Source of the DNA: Capnocytophaga haemolytica
GTDB lineage: Bacteria > Bacteroidota > Bacteroidia > Flavobacteriales > Flavobacteriaceae
Direction of reading: 5' to 3'
Assembly (NCBI RefSeq): GCF_001553545.1
Contig: NZ_CP014227.1
Location: 124,001-188,000 of the forward strand
Length of the DNA: 64,000 nt
Shown: piece by piece, positions 33,305-40,935 of the stretch
Layout: every line of letters begins with the position of its first letter
Numbering within the stretch: the first letter of the stretch is position 1
Made by a program: the position numbers and the translations under genes
The notes under the pieces: model-generated
What the model saw: the letters and a program-made list of their open reading frames with translations, nothing else
What the model was told of the DNA's origin: nothing
The model's database searches: none

Positions 33305-34354
33305 ATGGAGGATACAAAAAGAGACATACGCGCCTTGACCAAGGAGGAACTCAGGAGCTTCTTTGAGGCTAATGGAGATAAGGCTTTCAGGGGGAATCAG
33401 GTGTATGAGTGGCTTTGGAATAAGGGGTTGCATCGTTTTGAGGATATGACGAACCTTCCGAAGGCAACCCGCGAGATGCTTGAGGCGCATTTTGCCATTA
33501 ACCACATCAAGGTGGATGTGATGCAGCGCAGCGATGATGGTACTATCAAGAATGCCGTGCGGCTACACGATGGGTTGCTGGTGGAATCGGTGCTCATCCC
33601 GACGGAGAACAGAACTACTGCCTGTGTGTCAAGCCAAGTGGGGTGTAGCTTGAATTGTTCGTTTTGTGCTACAGCGCGTTTGAAACGTATGCGCAATTTG
33701 CTTCCTGATGAGATTTTCGACCAAGTGAAAGTGATTGATGACCAGAGCAAAATGTTTTTCGGTCGGCCTTTATCAAACATTGTGTTTATGGGAATGGGTG
33801 AACCGCTGATGAACTACAACAATGTGCTTAAAGCTATTGATAAAATCACCTCGGAGGAGGGTTTGGGGATGTCAGCCAAGCGCATCACAGTGTCGACTTC
33901 GGGAGTGCCGAAACTCATTAAGAAAATGGCGGATGATGGCGTGAAGTTTAAGTTGGCAGTCTCTCTCCACTCAGCGATCGATGAGGTGCGTACCAGCATT
34001 ATGCCTTTCAACACGCAGTTTCCGCTTTCTGAACTTCGAGAAGCCCTTTCCCACTGGTACCAGAAGACAAAAAACAGGATTACTTACGAATACGTGGTGT
34101 GGAAAGGCATCAATGACCAGAAGAAAGACGTCGACGCACTGATAAAATTCTGCAAGTTTGCCCCTTCAAAGGTGAACCTAATAGAATACAACCCTATTGA
34201 CGATGGCAACTTCCAGCAAGCCGCTGCCGAAAGCCTCACAATGTATCAAACAATGCTTGAAGACGCAGGGATTACCGTTACGGTGCGCCGCTCACGAGGG
34301 AAAGACATTGATGCCGCTTGTGGGCAATTGGCAAACAAGGCTGCCAAAGAATAG
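33305..34354 (+). CDS. rlmN: Dual-specificity rRNA/tRNA C2-adenine methyltransferase RlmN
   Basis: A 349-residue radical-SAM enzyme that methylates C2 of A2503 in 23S rRNA and A37 in some tRNAs. The N-terminal domain has NQVYEWLWNKG. The cluster motif is CSLNCSFCATARL (C-x3-C-x2-C, near 117-125), followed by GMGEPLMNYNN, and the C-terminal cysteine that resolves the intermediate is in DAACGQLA (near 341). The next in-frame Met is too far in to be the start, so the ATG 8 nt after the promoter box is accepted. Confidence 0.96.
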   Translation: MEDTKRDIRALTKEELRSFFEANGDKAFRGNQVYEWLWNKGLHRFEDMTNLPKATREMLEAHFAINHIKVDVMQRSDDGTIKNAVRLHDGLLVESVLIPTENRTTACVSSQVGCSLNCSFCATARLKRMRNLLPDEIFDQVKVIDDQSKMFFGRPLSNIVFMGMGEPLMNYNNVLKAIDKITSEEGLGMSAKRITVSTSGVPKLIKKMADDGVKFKLAVSLHSAIDEVRTSIMPFNTQFPLSELREALSHWYQKTKNRITYEYVVWKGINDQKKDVDALIKFCKFAPSKVNLIEYNPIDDGNFQQAAAESLTMYQTMLEDAGITVTVRRSRGKDIDAACGQLANKAAKE

Positions 34355-34421
34355 ATAGGCGCAATATTAGAAAAATCTTGTAAAAATTCGTGTAGAATAA
34401 CCGTGTGTAAAATAAAAAACG

Positions 34422-34429
34422 TATCTTTG
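34422..34429 (+). promoter_or_regulatory. -7 box for the lipocalin-like lipoprotein gene
   Basis: TATCTTTG followed by CACGG; 31 nt before ATG 34461. An in-frame GTG at 34434 is too close to the box to be the start. Confidence 0.7.
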
Positions 34430-34460
34430 CACGGTGAAAAGAATTTTAATTTATTTAACA

Positions 34461-34949
34461 ATGAAAAGATTTATTTTTTTATCCGTAATGATGTTTGCTT
34501 TCCTTTCTTCGTGTGGAAGTAAAGACGATGACAAAATGCCTAATGATGCTACTATCGAAAAAATGCTTGTAGGCAGATGGAAAATGATTGCCATTGGCTT
34601 GAACGGCAATAATAAAGAAGTAGAACGTATCCCCTATGCATCACCACCTTATGAGTGTCAGCATTTACTCATAAATGTTCAAAAGTCAGGGCAAGTATTT
34701 CTTTACAGAGAATGTCCAACCGATTATAAGAAGGCTTCCCCTTCACTAACAACAGATTTTACATATCGTGTGTCAGGAAGAACAATTCTCACAGAATATC
34801 CTGGACATCCTGGGGAAGGAGAGAAACTAAAAATAGATAGCATCACAGACGACGCCTTTGAGCTTGCACCAAGAGATAAACACGTATCTGAAACGCGATT
34901 CAAAGCAAGCGTTGTTAAATATATTCTACGCTACGAACGCATTGAATAA
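34461..34949 (+). CDS. Lipocalin-like lipoprotein
   Basis: A 162-residue predicted lipoprotein: signal peptide with lipobox LSSCGSKDDD (Cys18). The mature part begins MLVGRWKMIAIGLNG, the W-containing first strand typical of lipocalin-like domains in Bacteroidota, and contains two cysteines that could pair (YECQHL and YRECPT). The ligand and role are unknown. It is monocistronic between rlmN and leuS. Confidence 0.75.
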   Translation: MKRFIFLSVMMFAFLSSCGSKDDDKMPNDATIEKMLVGRWKMIAIGLNGNNKEVERIPYASPPYECQHLLINVQKSGQVFLYRECPTDYKKASPSLTTDFTYRVSGRTILTEYPGHPGEGEKLKIDSITDDAFELAPRDKHVSETRFKASVVKYILRYERIE

Positions 34950-35048
34950 CTTATGAATGTTAAAATCCACTCAAACGATAATGTATTTAAATGCAATATT
35001 ATGTGCTTTTAACAATGGTAATGTAGTATATAAGAATATTTTAGGACA

Positions 35049-37889
35049 ATGAATTACGATCATAAAAAGATAGAAGCCTTCTGGCAAGCCTATTGGGCGG
35101 AGCACCAGACTTTCAAGGCAAACAACGCTACCGACAAGCCGAAATACTATGTGCTGGATATGTTCCCTTATCCATCGGGGGCTGGGCTGCACGTCGGGCA
35201 CCCACTCGGCTATATTGCCAGTGATATCGTAGCGAGATACAAGCGCCATAAGGGTTTCAACGTATTACACCCACAAGGCTACGACAGCTTTGGGCTTCCT
35301 GCCGAACAATATGCCATTGCCACTGGGCAACACCCTGCCATCACCACGGCGCAGAACATTGCCCGCTATAGAGAGCAGCTCGACAAGATGGGCTTCTCAT
35401 TTGATTGGAGCAGAGAGGTTAAAACCTCCGACCCTAATTACTACAAGAACACACAATGGATCTTCGCTCAGCTGTTCGAGGCTTGGTACGACAAAAACGC
35501 CGATAAAGCCCAGCCGATAAGCGCCCTCATCGACATTTTCACCTCCCAAGGCAACGGAAAGGTCAATGCCGCTTGCGACGACGACACACCTACCTTTAGT
35601 GCCGAAGAGTGGAACGCTTTTCCGCCTGAACGCCAGCAGGAAATCCTTTTGAAATACCGACTTACCTACCTCGCCGAGACGGAAGTAAACTGGTGTCCTG
35701 CGCTGGGCACCGTCCTTGCGAATGACGAGGTGATTAACGGTCGCTCAGAGCGTGGCGGCCACCCTGTGATCCGTAAGAAAATGACACAATGGAGTATGCG
35801 CATTACGGCGTACGCTGAGCGCCTACTCACTGGCTTACAATCCATCGATTGGAGCGAATCCATCAAGGAAAGCCAGCGCAATTGGATAGGTAAATCCGTC
35901 GGCGCCAGTATTACTTTTCACCTTCAAAATAGTAATGAAAATGACCCTGTAATCGAGGTCTTCACCACGCGCCCCGACACTATTTACGGCGTAACTTACC
36001 TCACCCTTGCGCCTGAACATCCACTGGTGGAGCAAATCACTTCGACAGCCCAGCAGCAAGCCGTTTTGCAATACAAAGAGGAGGCTTCCAAGCGGTCGGA
36101 ACGCGATCGTATGGCGGATACTAAAACCATCTCGGGGGTGTTTACGGGTGCCTACGCCCTACACCCGCTTACCCACCAGCCGATACCCATTTGGGTGGGC
36201 GACTACGTGCTTTCCAATTATGGGACGGGCGCTGTGATGGCAGTACCCGCAGGCGACGACCGTGATTTCGCCTTTGCACAATTTTTTAAAGGAAAAACAG
36301 GGATGCCAGCTATCAAAAACATCTTTGATAAAGACATTTCTGAGGGGGCGTACACCGAAAAAGGCGGCTTCAAGTTGCAAAACTCCGACGTGTTGAACGG
36401 TTTGGACTACAAAGAAGCCTTCACCAAAGCCATAGAAACCTTAATCGCTGCGAAATCAGGTGCCCGCAAGGTGAATTATCGCTTGAGAGATGCTGTTTTT
36501 TCTCGACAACGCTATTGGGGAGAACCTTTCCCCGTGTATTACGTCAATAATTTGCCACAACTGATCGACGAAAAATATTACCCCATCCTCCTGCCAGAGG
36601 TAGAGAAATATTTACCAACGGAAACGGGCGAACCACCGTTGGGGAACGCTTCTGTGTGGGCGTGGGACACTGAAAGCGGCGCGGTAGTCGAAAATGCAAA
36701 AGTGAACAACACTACCGTCTTCCCGATGGAGCTCAATACGATGCCTGGGTGGGCTGGCTCCTCGTGGTACTGGCTTTCGTATATGCGCGATGCCGCCCAC
36801 CGCGAAGGTTTCCCCGAAAGTGCCGAAGTGAATTACTGGCGCGACGTAGATTTATACGTCGGGGGTAGTGAGCACGCCACTGGGCACTTGCTGTACAGCC
36901 GTTTTTGGAATAAATTCCTCAAAGACATCGGTAGGGTAAGCGTTGAGGAACCCTTTACAAAGCTCATCAACCAAGGGATGATCTTAGGAATGAGCGCCTT
37001 TGCTTATCGTCTGGAAGGAACCAACACCTTCGTGAGCAAAAACCGCATCAATGGCAGAAAAGTACAACCTTTGCACGTCGATATTTCCCTACTGAAGGAT
37101 GTTACCGACGAGTTGGATATTGATAAATTCAAAAGCTGGCGTGCCGACTATGCTAACGCCGAATTCGAGTTGGAAGACGGCAGGTACCTCTGTGGACGCG
37201 AAGTAGAAAAGATGTCCAAATCGAAGTACAACGTTGTCAATCCTGACGATATCTGTATGCAGTATGGTGCCGATACATTGCGCCTGTACGAGATGTTCCT
37301 CGGACCGATAGATCAAGCTAAACCTTGGAATACGGCTGGCATCTCAGGGGTATACAACTTTTTGCGCAAACTATGGCGCCTCTACGCAGGGGAAAACGGA
37401 CTTCAAGTGAATGATGAGACACCTACCGAAGGAATGCTAAAATCACTTCACAAGACTATTAAAAAGGTGAATGAAGATATAGAGTCGTTTTCGTTTAACA
37501 CCTCTATAAGCCAATTTATGATATGCGTCAATGAGCTCAGCGCCCAAAAGTGTCGCAGTAGGGCAGTGTTGGAGCCACTGGTAGTGCTACTATCGCCCTT
37601 TGCGCCGCATATCGCTGAAGAACTGTGGCACCTACTGGGGCACAACCAGAGTGTGGAATACACTCCTTACCCCCTTCACGAGGATAAGTACTTGGTGGAG
37701 AGCACTAAGGAGTACCCCGTGTCCTTCAATGGGAAAGTGCGCTTCAAAAGAGATTTCCCAGCCGATATGGCGCCTTCTGAAATTGAAAAAGCCATCCTTG
37801 CCGATGCGCAAACCGTTGCACAGCTCGCTGGCGCCTCACCAAAGAAAGTTATTGTTGTTCCTAACAAAATTATAAATATTGTTATGTAA
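35049..37889 (+). CDS. leuS: Leucyl-tRNA synthetase
   Basis: 946 residues. The class I HIGH motif appears as PSGAGLHVGHPLGY (near 40-53) and the KMSKS loop as EKMSKSKYNVVNPD (near 718). The editing domain carries the threonine-rich VFTTRPDTIYGVTYL. It is longer than the E. coli enzyme (860), mainly through an insertion around PISALIDIFTSQGNGK that is common in Bacteroidota leucyl-tRNA synthetases. A strong terminator follows. Confidence 0.98.
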   Translation: MNYDHKKIEAFWQAYWAEHQTFKANNATDKPKYYVLDMFPYPSGAGLHVGHPLGYIASDIVARYKRHKGFNVLHPQGYDSFGLPAEQYAIATGQHPAITTAQNIARYREQLDKMGFSFDWSREVKTSDPNYYKNTQWIFAQLFEAWYDKNADKAQPISALIDIFTSQGNGKVNAACDDDTPTFSAEEWNAFPPERQQEILLKYRLTYLAETEVNWCPALGTVLANDEVINGRSERGGHPVIRKKMTQWSMRITAYAERLLTGLQSIDWSESIKESQRNWIGKSVGASITFHLQNSNENDPVIEVFTTRPDTIYGVTYLTLAPEHPLVEQITSTAQQQAVLQYKEEASKRSERDRMADTKTISGVFTGAYALHPLTHQPIPIWVGDYVLSNYGTGAVMAVPAGDDRDFAFAQFFKGKTGMPAIKNIFDKDISEGAYTEKGGFKLQNSDVLNGLDYKEAFTKAIETLIAAKSGARKVNYRLRDAVFSRQRYWGEPFPVYYVNNLPQLIDEKYYPILLPEVEKYLPTETGEPPLGNASVWAWDTESGAVVENAKVNNTTVFPMELNTMPGWAGSSWYWLSYMRDAAHREGFPESAEVNYWRDVDLYVGGSEHATGHLLYSRFWNKFLKDIGRVSVEEPFTKLINQGMILGMSAFAYRLEGTNTFVSKNRINGRKVQPLHVDISLLKDVTDELDIDKFKSWRADYANAEFELEDGRYLCGREVEKMSKSKYNVVNPDDICMQYGADTLRLYEMFLGPIDQAKPWNTAGISGVYNFLRKLWRLYAGENGLQVNDETPTEGMLKSLHKTIKKVNEDIESFSFNTSISQFMICVNELSAQKCRSRAVLEPLVVLLSPFAPHIAEELWHLLGHNQSVEYTPYPLHEDKYLVESTKEYPVSFNGKVRFKRDFPADMAPSEIEKAILADAQTVAQLAGASPKKVIVVPNKIINIVM

Positions 37890-37920
37890 ATTGTATTGAT
37901 TGTTAATTAAGTTTATTGTT

Positions 37921-37959
37921 AATACTGCATCGCTGAGATAGTGATGCAGTATTTTTTTT
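37921..37959 (+). terminator. leuS terminator
   Basis: 11-bp stem AATACTGCATC / GATGCAGTATT (37921-37931, 37943-37953) and a run of T. Confidence 0.93.
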
Positions 37960-38498
37960 GTCCTATTCCGATAGCTTTCTTTATAAATCAATAATATACC
38001 TATTTTTATAAAAGAAAAGCAAAATACAACTTTATTTTACAAAAATCGTCTATAAAACGATAAAAATAAACACTAATTATACCTACAACACACTCCATTT
38101 TTATAAATTATAACCTTATTATTTCTTAAAAAACATTTTTAGGGATGATATAAAATTTTATTTCCTTCAACCATTGCGTAGTTTAATAAGATAAAAAATA
38201 AAAATGACTACAAACTGCAACATTTTATAAGAATAAAACACAAAAAAGTAATACGACTGCTACATTGTTGCTTTTTGTGTTTTTATTTTTGATAACGTTT
38301 CATATAGGTTTATAAAAATGTGTCATCGGGTGATGCACCTATTAAAGGAGAAATATTTTATATATTAAGCATAAAAACTACGGATAAAAGATATAAAATA
38401 ACAAAAATTTTTTACTTATAAATCATTGTAAATCATTGTATTATTGAAATTGTTAATAACTTTGTTGATAACTTTACAAAACTTTTTGCCGAAAAAAT
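37960..38498. other. AT-rich spacer before the DUF6261-like gene
   Basis: About 540 bp of very AT-rich DNA with no coding open frame. It holds a terminator-like hairpin (38235-38290) and a small palindrome (TCATC GGG TGATG, near 38322-38334). GTTAATAAC and GTTGATAAC near 38450-38471 resemble motifs of replication origins, but I found no DnaA-box cluster. Confidence 0.5.
38235..38290 (+). terminator. Terminator-like hairpin in AT-rich spacer
   Basis: AAAACACAAAAA (38235-38246) pairs with TTTTTGTGTTTT (38272-38283) around a 25-nt loop and is followed by more T. No gene directly precedes it, so it may end an unannotated small RNA. Confidence 0.5.
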
Positions 38499-38529
38499 TT
38501 GCACGTTTCAAAAAGTCACCATATCTTTG
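38499..38529 (+). promoter_or_regulatory. Promoter of the DUF6261-like gene
   Basis: -33 TTG at 38499-38501, 20-nt spacer and TATCTTTG at 38522-38529; 33 nt before the ATG at 38563. Confidence 0.75.
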
Positions 38530-38562
38530 CCGCGTAAAACAAAAGTTACTTATAAAAAGGTT

Positions 38563-39288
38563 ATGGCAACACTAAAATTATTAGAACGTGCGAAAGTAAC
38601 AGAAGTAGATGATACTTCCGACCGATTGATCACCTTATATAAGAGTGAATCAGGATTGAGTAAAGATGCCTTCCTGACTTCTTTATTTGCTGAGATCCAA
38701 AAACTCTCTGACCAAATCACCGAAGCCATTAAGCGCGACACAGGTGTCTCGGAATTGCTAAAGGCAGATAGAGTGCGCAACAAATCGCTAAGCAACCTCA
38801 ACCGCGCCCTTTTAGGCTATAGCGCTATGCCTATACCTACCCTAAAAGAGCCTGCCGAAAAGCTACACAAGCTCTATAATAAGTACTGTGTAAAGATATT
38901 AAGAAAAAATTACGCCGACAAATCGTCGATGATTGAATCTTTGTTGCAGGCTTTTGCTGGAGAGGAGCCAGTAGCCCTCACTGCAAACCTCACTGGGGTT
39001 AAAGAGTGCGTAGACGACTTGAAGGATAGTCAAACAAAGTTCCACACAATGCGCGTAACCTACGAGAAAGCCGTAGCCAAGCAGGCACAGACGGAGAATG
39101 CAACTGCACTGAAAAAAACGCTTTTAGATCGCATTAATGTAAAGTTAGTGCCTTATGCAAATACTATGAAGATGGTAGATGAGAAAAAGTACAAACACTT
39201 TTACGACACCATTGTGCAGATCATCACTGACACGAATGCAGCGATCAAACTAAGGAGTGGAAAGAAAGTGAGAAAGAAAAAGAATTAG
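38563..39288 (+). CDS. DUF6261-like helical protein of unknown function
   Basis: 241 residues, almost wholly alpha-helical and charged, with no signal peptide or membrane segment, and a basic C-terminus (RSGKKVRKKKN). The pattern (KSESGLSKDAFLTSLF, then RALLGYSAMPIPTLKEPAEKL) resembles the DUF6261 family, which I recall as Bacteroidota-specific; the assignment is from memory and moderate. The TTG at 38527 giving a 253-residue version lies inside the promoter box and is rejected. It stands alone in a 2.2-kb AT-rich stretch between leuS and the act operon. Confidence 0.7.
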   Translation: MATLKLLERAKVTEVDDTSDRLITLYKSESGLSKDAFLTSLFAEIQKLSDQITEAIKRDTGVSELLKADRVRNKSLSNLNRALLGYSAMPIPTLKEPAEKLHKLYNKYCVKILRKNYADKSSMIESLLQAFAGEEPVALTANLTGVKECVDDLKDSQTKFHTMRVTYEKAVAKQAQTENATALKKTLLDRINVKLVPYANTMKMVDEKKYKHFYDTIVQIITDTNAAIKLRSGKKVRKKKN

Positions 39289-39464
39289 TTATGAAAAATC
39301 GAAAGGCGCATTATTCTTTCATTTGGTAAGTTATTTTATAGTAAAGCTTTTTTTTACAGTTTTTTAATGCACCTTTTGATTTTAAAAATGATTTGATTAC
39401 AAATTAATAATTACTACTCAAATTCATTAAGACTGTTGGAAAAAACTAAAGTTATTGATACATT
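39289..39464. other. AT-rich spacer, nothing recognised
   Basis: T-rich sequence after the DUF6261-like gene and before the hairpin array. No open frame, promoter box or stable stem was found. Confidence 0.4.
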
Positions 39465-39542
39465 GAAAGGTGTAGGCTTAAGCTCATTTTAAAACTTTTA
39501 AAAAACTTATTATTATTAATTACTAATCTACACCTTTCTTTT
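39465..39542 (+). terminator. Hairpin 1 of five before actA
   Basis: Perfect 11-bp stem GAAAGGTGTAG / CTACACCTTTC (39465-39475, 39528-39538), a 52-nt AT-rich loop, then TTTT. Confidence 0.7.
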
Positions 39543-39716
39543 AAAAAAAGATAGAAGTAAAAGTTACTTCATAAGTTCATTGAAAAGATAGTAAAGAAAT
39601 ATATTGCAGTATTGTTTCTTTTGAGAAATTAGTCAGTATATTAGCGGAAATAGTTGTAAAAGTGCGTGATTAGATTTTTTATGATTTGCTTTCCATAGTA
39701 ATATAAACATTGTACG

Positions 39717-39787
39717 GAAGGCGCAGCGTTGGGGTTTGAAATTGCTTATTGTCATAATAGTTTTTTCTAGCTGCGCCTTCTTTTTTT
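39717..39787 (+). terminator. Hairpin 2 of five before actA
   Basis: Perfect 11-bp stem GAAGGCGCAGC / GCTGCGCCTTC (39717-39727, 39770-39780), a 42-nt loop, then seven T residues. Confidence 0.75.
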
Positions 39788-39877
39788 AAAAATCGAGATT
39801 TTGCTTCTTTGCCATAGGAGTTTTTTAAAAAAATGGAATAAATATTTTTCGTTGTTCGCTATATATATTGACGATAT

Positions 39878-39917
39878 GAGGTGTGGAGGGTACCCTCCCT
39901 CTACATCTCTTTTTTTG
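39878..39917 (+). terminator. Hairpin 3 of five before actA
   Basis: Contains the perfect palindrome GGAGGGTACCCTCC (39885-39898), extended by GAGGTGT / ACATCTC with one wobble pair and a bulge, then eight T residues. Confidence 0.75.
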
Positions 39918-39992
39918 AGATACTTTATTTTTTTTAATCATAGTAATTTGGCAAGACCATATATGTACAAAAATTATATGATTGAGCTATCC

Positions 39993-40041
39993 GAATAGGG
40001 TGCGTGTGCAGTTCCATTTTACTTGCATCCTATTCTTTTTT
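39993..40041 (+). terminator. Hairpin 4 of five before actA
   Basis: 11-bp stem GAATAGGGTGC / GCATCCTATTC with one wobble (39993-40003, 40025-40035), a 21-nt loop, then TTTTT. Confidence 0.7.
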
Positions 40042-40075
40042 ATGTTAATACTTCATTTCACATTAAATTTCATCA

Positions 40076-40111
40076 ACGACCTTGTCCTGTCATAAGGTCG
40101 TTTTCTTTTTT
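40076..40111 (+). terminator. Hairpin 5 of five before actA
   Basis: 8-bp stem ACGACCTT / AAGGTCGT (40076-40083, 40094-40101), a 10-nt loop and a T-rich tail; it lies just before the act promoter. Confidence 0.75.
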
Positions 40112-40125
40112 ACTGAAAAAAATAC

Positions 40126-40156
40126 TTGTCTATTCCAAAATTATTTTATAACTTTG
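40126..40156 (+). promoter_or_regulatory. Promoter of the act operon
   Basis: -33 TTG at 40126-40128, 20-nt spacer and TAACTTTG at 40149-40156; 20 nt before the actA ATG. Confidence 0.8.
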
Positions 40157-40176
40157 CAGCGTATTTCACCCATAAG

Positions 40177-40914
40177 ATGAACAGCGGTATTCACATAGCA
40201 CGAAAAAGAAAAAAACACTACAAACTCAGGTACTTAGTTTGGGTAGTGGGCGTGTTGCTCTTCCTGGCGATTACCTATGTGGTGTACTACTTTTTAATGC
40301 AGCAAACCACTAACCAAGAGTATGAGCCCGTGCAGCCTATTCATTTTTCGCACAAAGTGCACGCTGACGACAATAAGATCGATTGCCAGTTCTGCCATTC
40401 GGGGGTGAGAAGCAGTGGTATAGCCGATATTCCACCACTAAGCGTTTGTATGACGTGCCACACGGAGATTAATGAATACTTCGGAGATGGCAGCAAAAAA
40501 GCTAATAGGAATAAGCCTCTCTACGACAACGAAATCAAAAAACTGTATAAGTATGTGGGTTTCAACGGGCAAACATTCCAGTATACGGGGCAGAAAAAGC
40601 CTATCCAATGGGTAAGGGTTAATAATTTGCCCGACCACGTGCATTTTAACCATTCGCAGCACGTAGTTTTGGGCAAACTCGATTGTCAAGTCTGTCACGG
40701 GGAAGTTTCTAAAATGGAAACTGTTCGACAGGCAGCACCGCTCACAATGGGTTGGTGCATCGAGTGTCACCGCACGATGGAAGTGCAAAATCTTAACGGA
40801 AAATACTATCAAAATTACAAAGAGGAGCACGCGCGGCTAGCAAAAAAGCTCGGTGTGAAGCGGTTGACCGTCGCACAGCTGGGTGGTACCGAATGTAGCA
40901 AATGTCACTATTAA
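40177..40914 (+). CDS. actA: Alternative complex III pentahaem cytochrome c subunit ActA
   Basis: A 245-residue subunit anchored by one helix (about 17-40) with its haem domain in the periplasm. Five CxxCH sites are present: CQFCH (near 70), CMTCH (91), CQVCH (170), CIECH (194) and CSKCH (241). This number matches ActA of the quinol:acceptor oxidoreductase. I use the ATG 20 nt after the promoter; the longer frame from 40126 begins inside the promoter. First gene of actABCDEF. Confidence 0.95.
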   Translation: MNSGIHIARKRKKHYKLRYLVWVVGVLLFLAITYVVYYFLMQQTTNQEYEPVQPIHFSHKVHADDNKIDCQFCHSGVRSSGIADIPPLSVCMTCHTEINEYFGDGSKKANRNKPLYDNEIKKLYKYVGFNGQTFQYTGQKKPIQWVRVNNLPDHVHFNHSQHVVLGKLDCQVCHGEVSKMETVRQAAPLTMGWCIECHRTMEVQNLNGKYYQNYKEEHARLAKKLGVKRLTVAQLGGTECSKCHY

Positions 40915-40935
40915 TCCGCAATATTTTTCAAAATA

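Noticed and set aside
37960..38562. Replication origin in the AT-rich spacer
   Set aside because: Apart from GTTAATAAC and GTTGATAAC there is no cluster of DnaA boxes and no dnaA, dnaN or similar gene nearby.
38527..38562. TTG start extending the DUF6261-like protein by 12 residues
   Set aside because: The TTG is part of the TATCTTTG promoter box, so it cannot be in the mRNA.
39801..39998. 65-residue open frame in the spacer before actA
   Set aside because: It runs through two of the hairpins, has no ribosome binding site or promoter, and its translation has no domain-like character.
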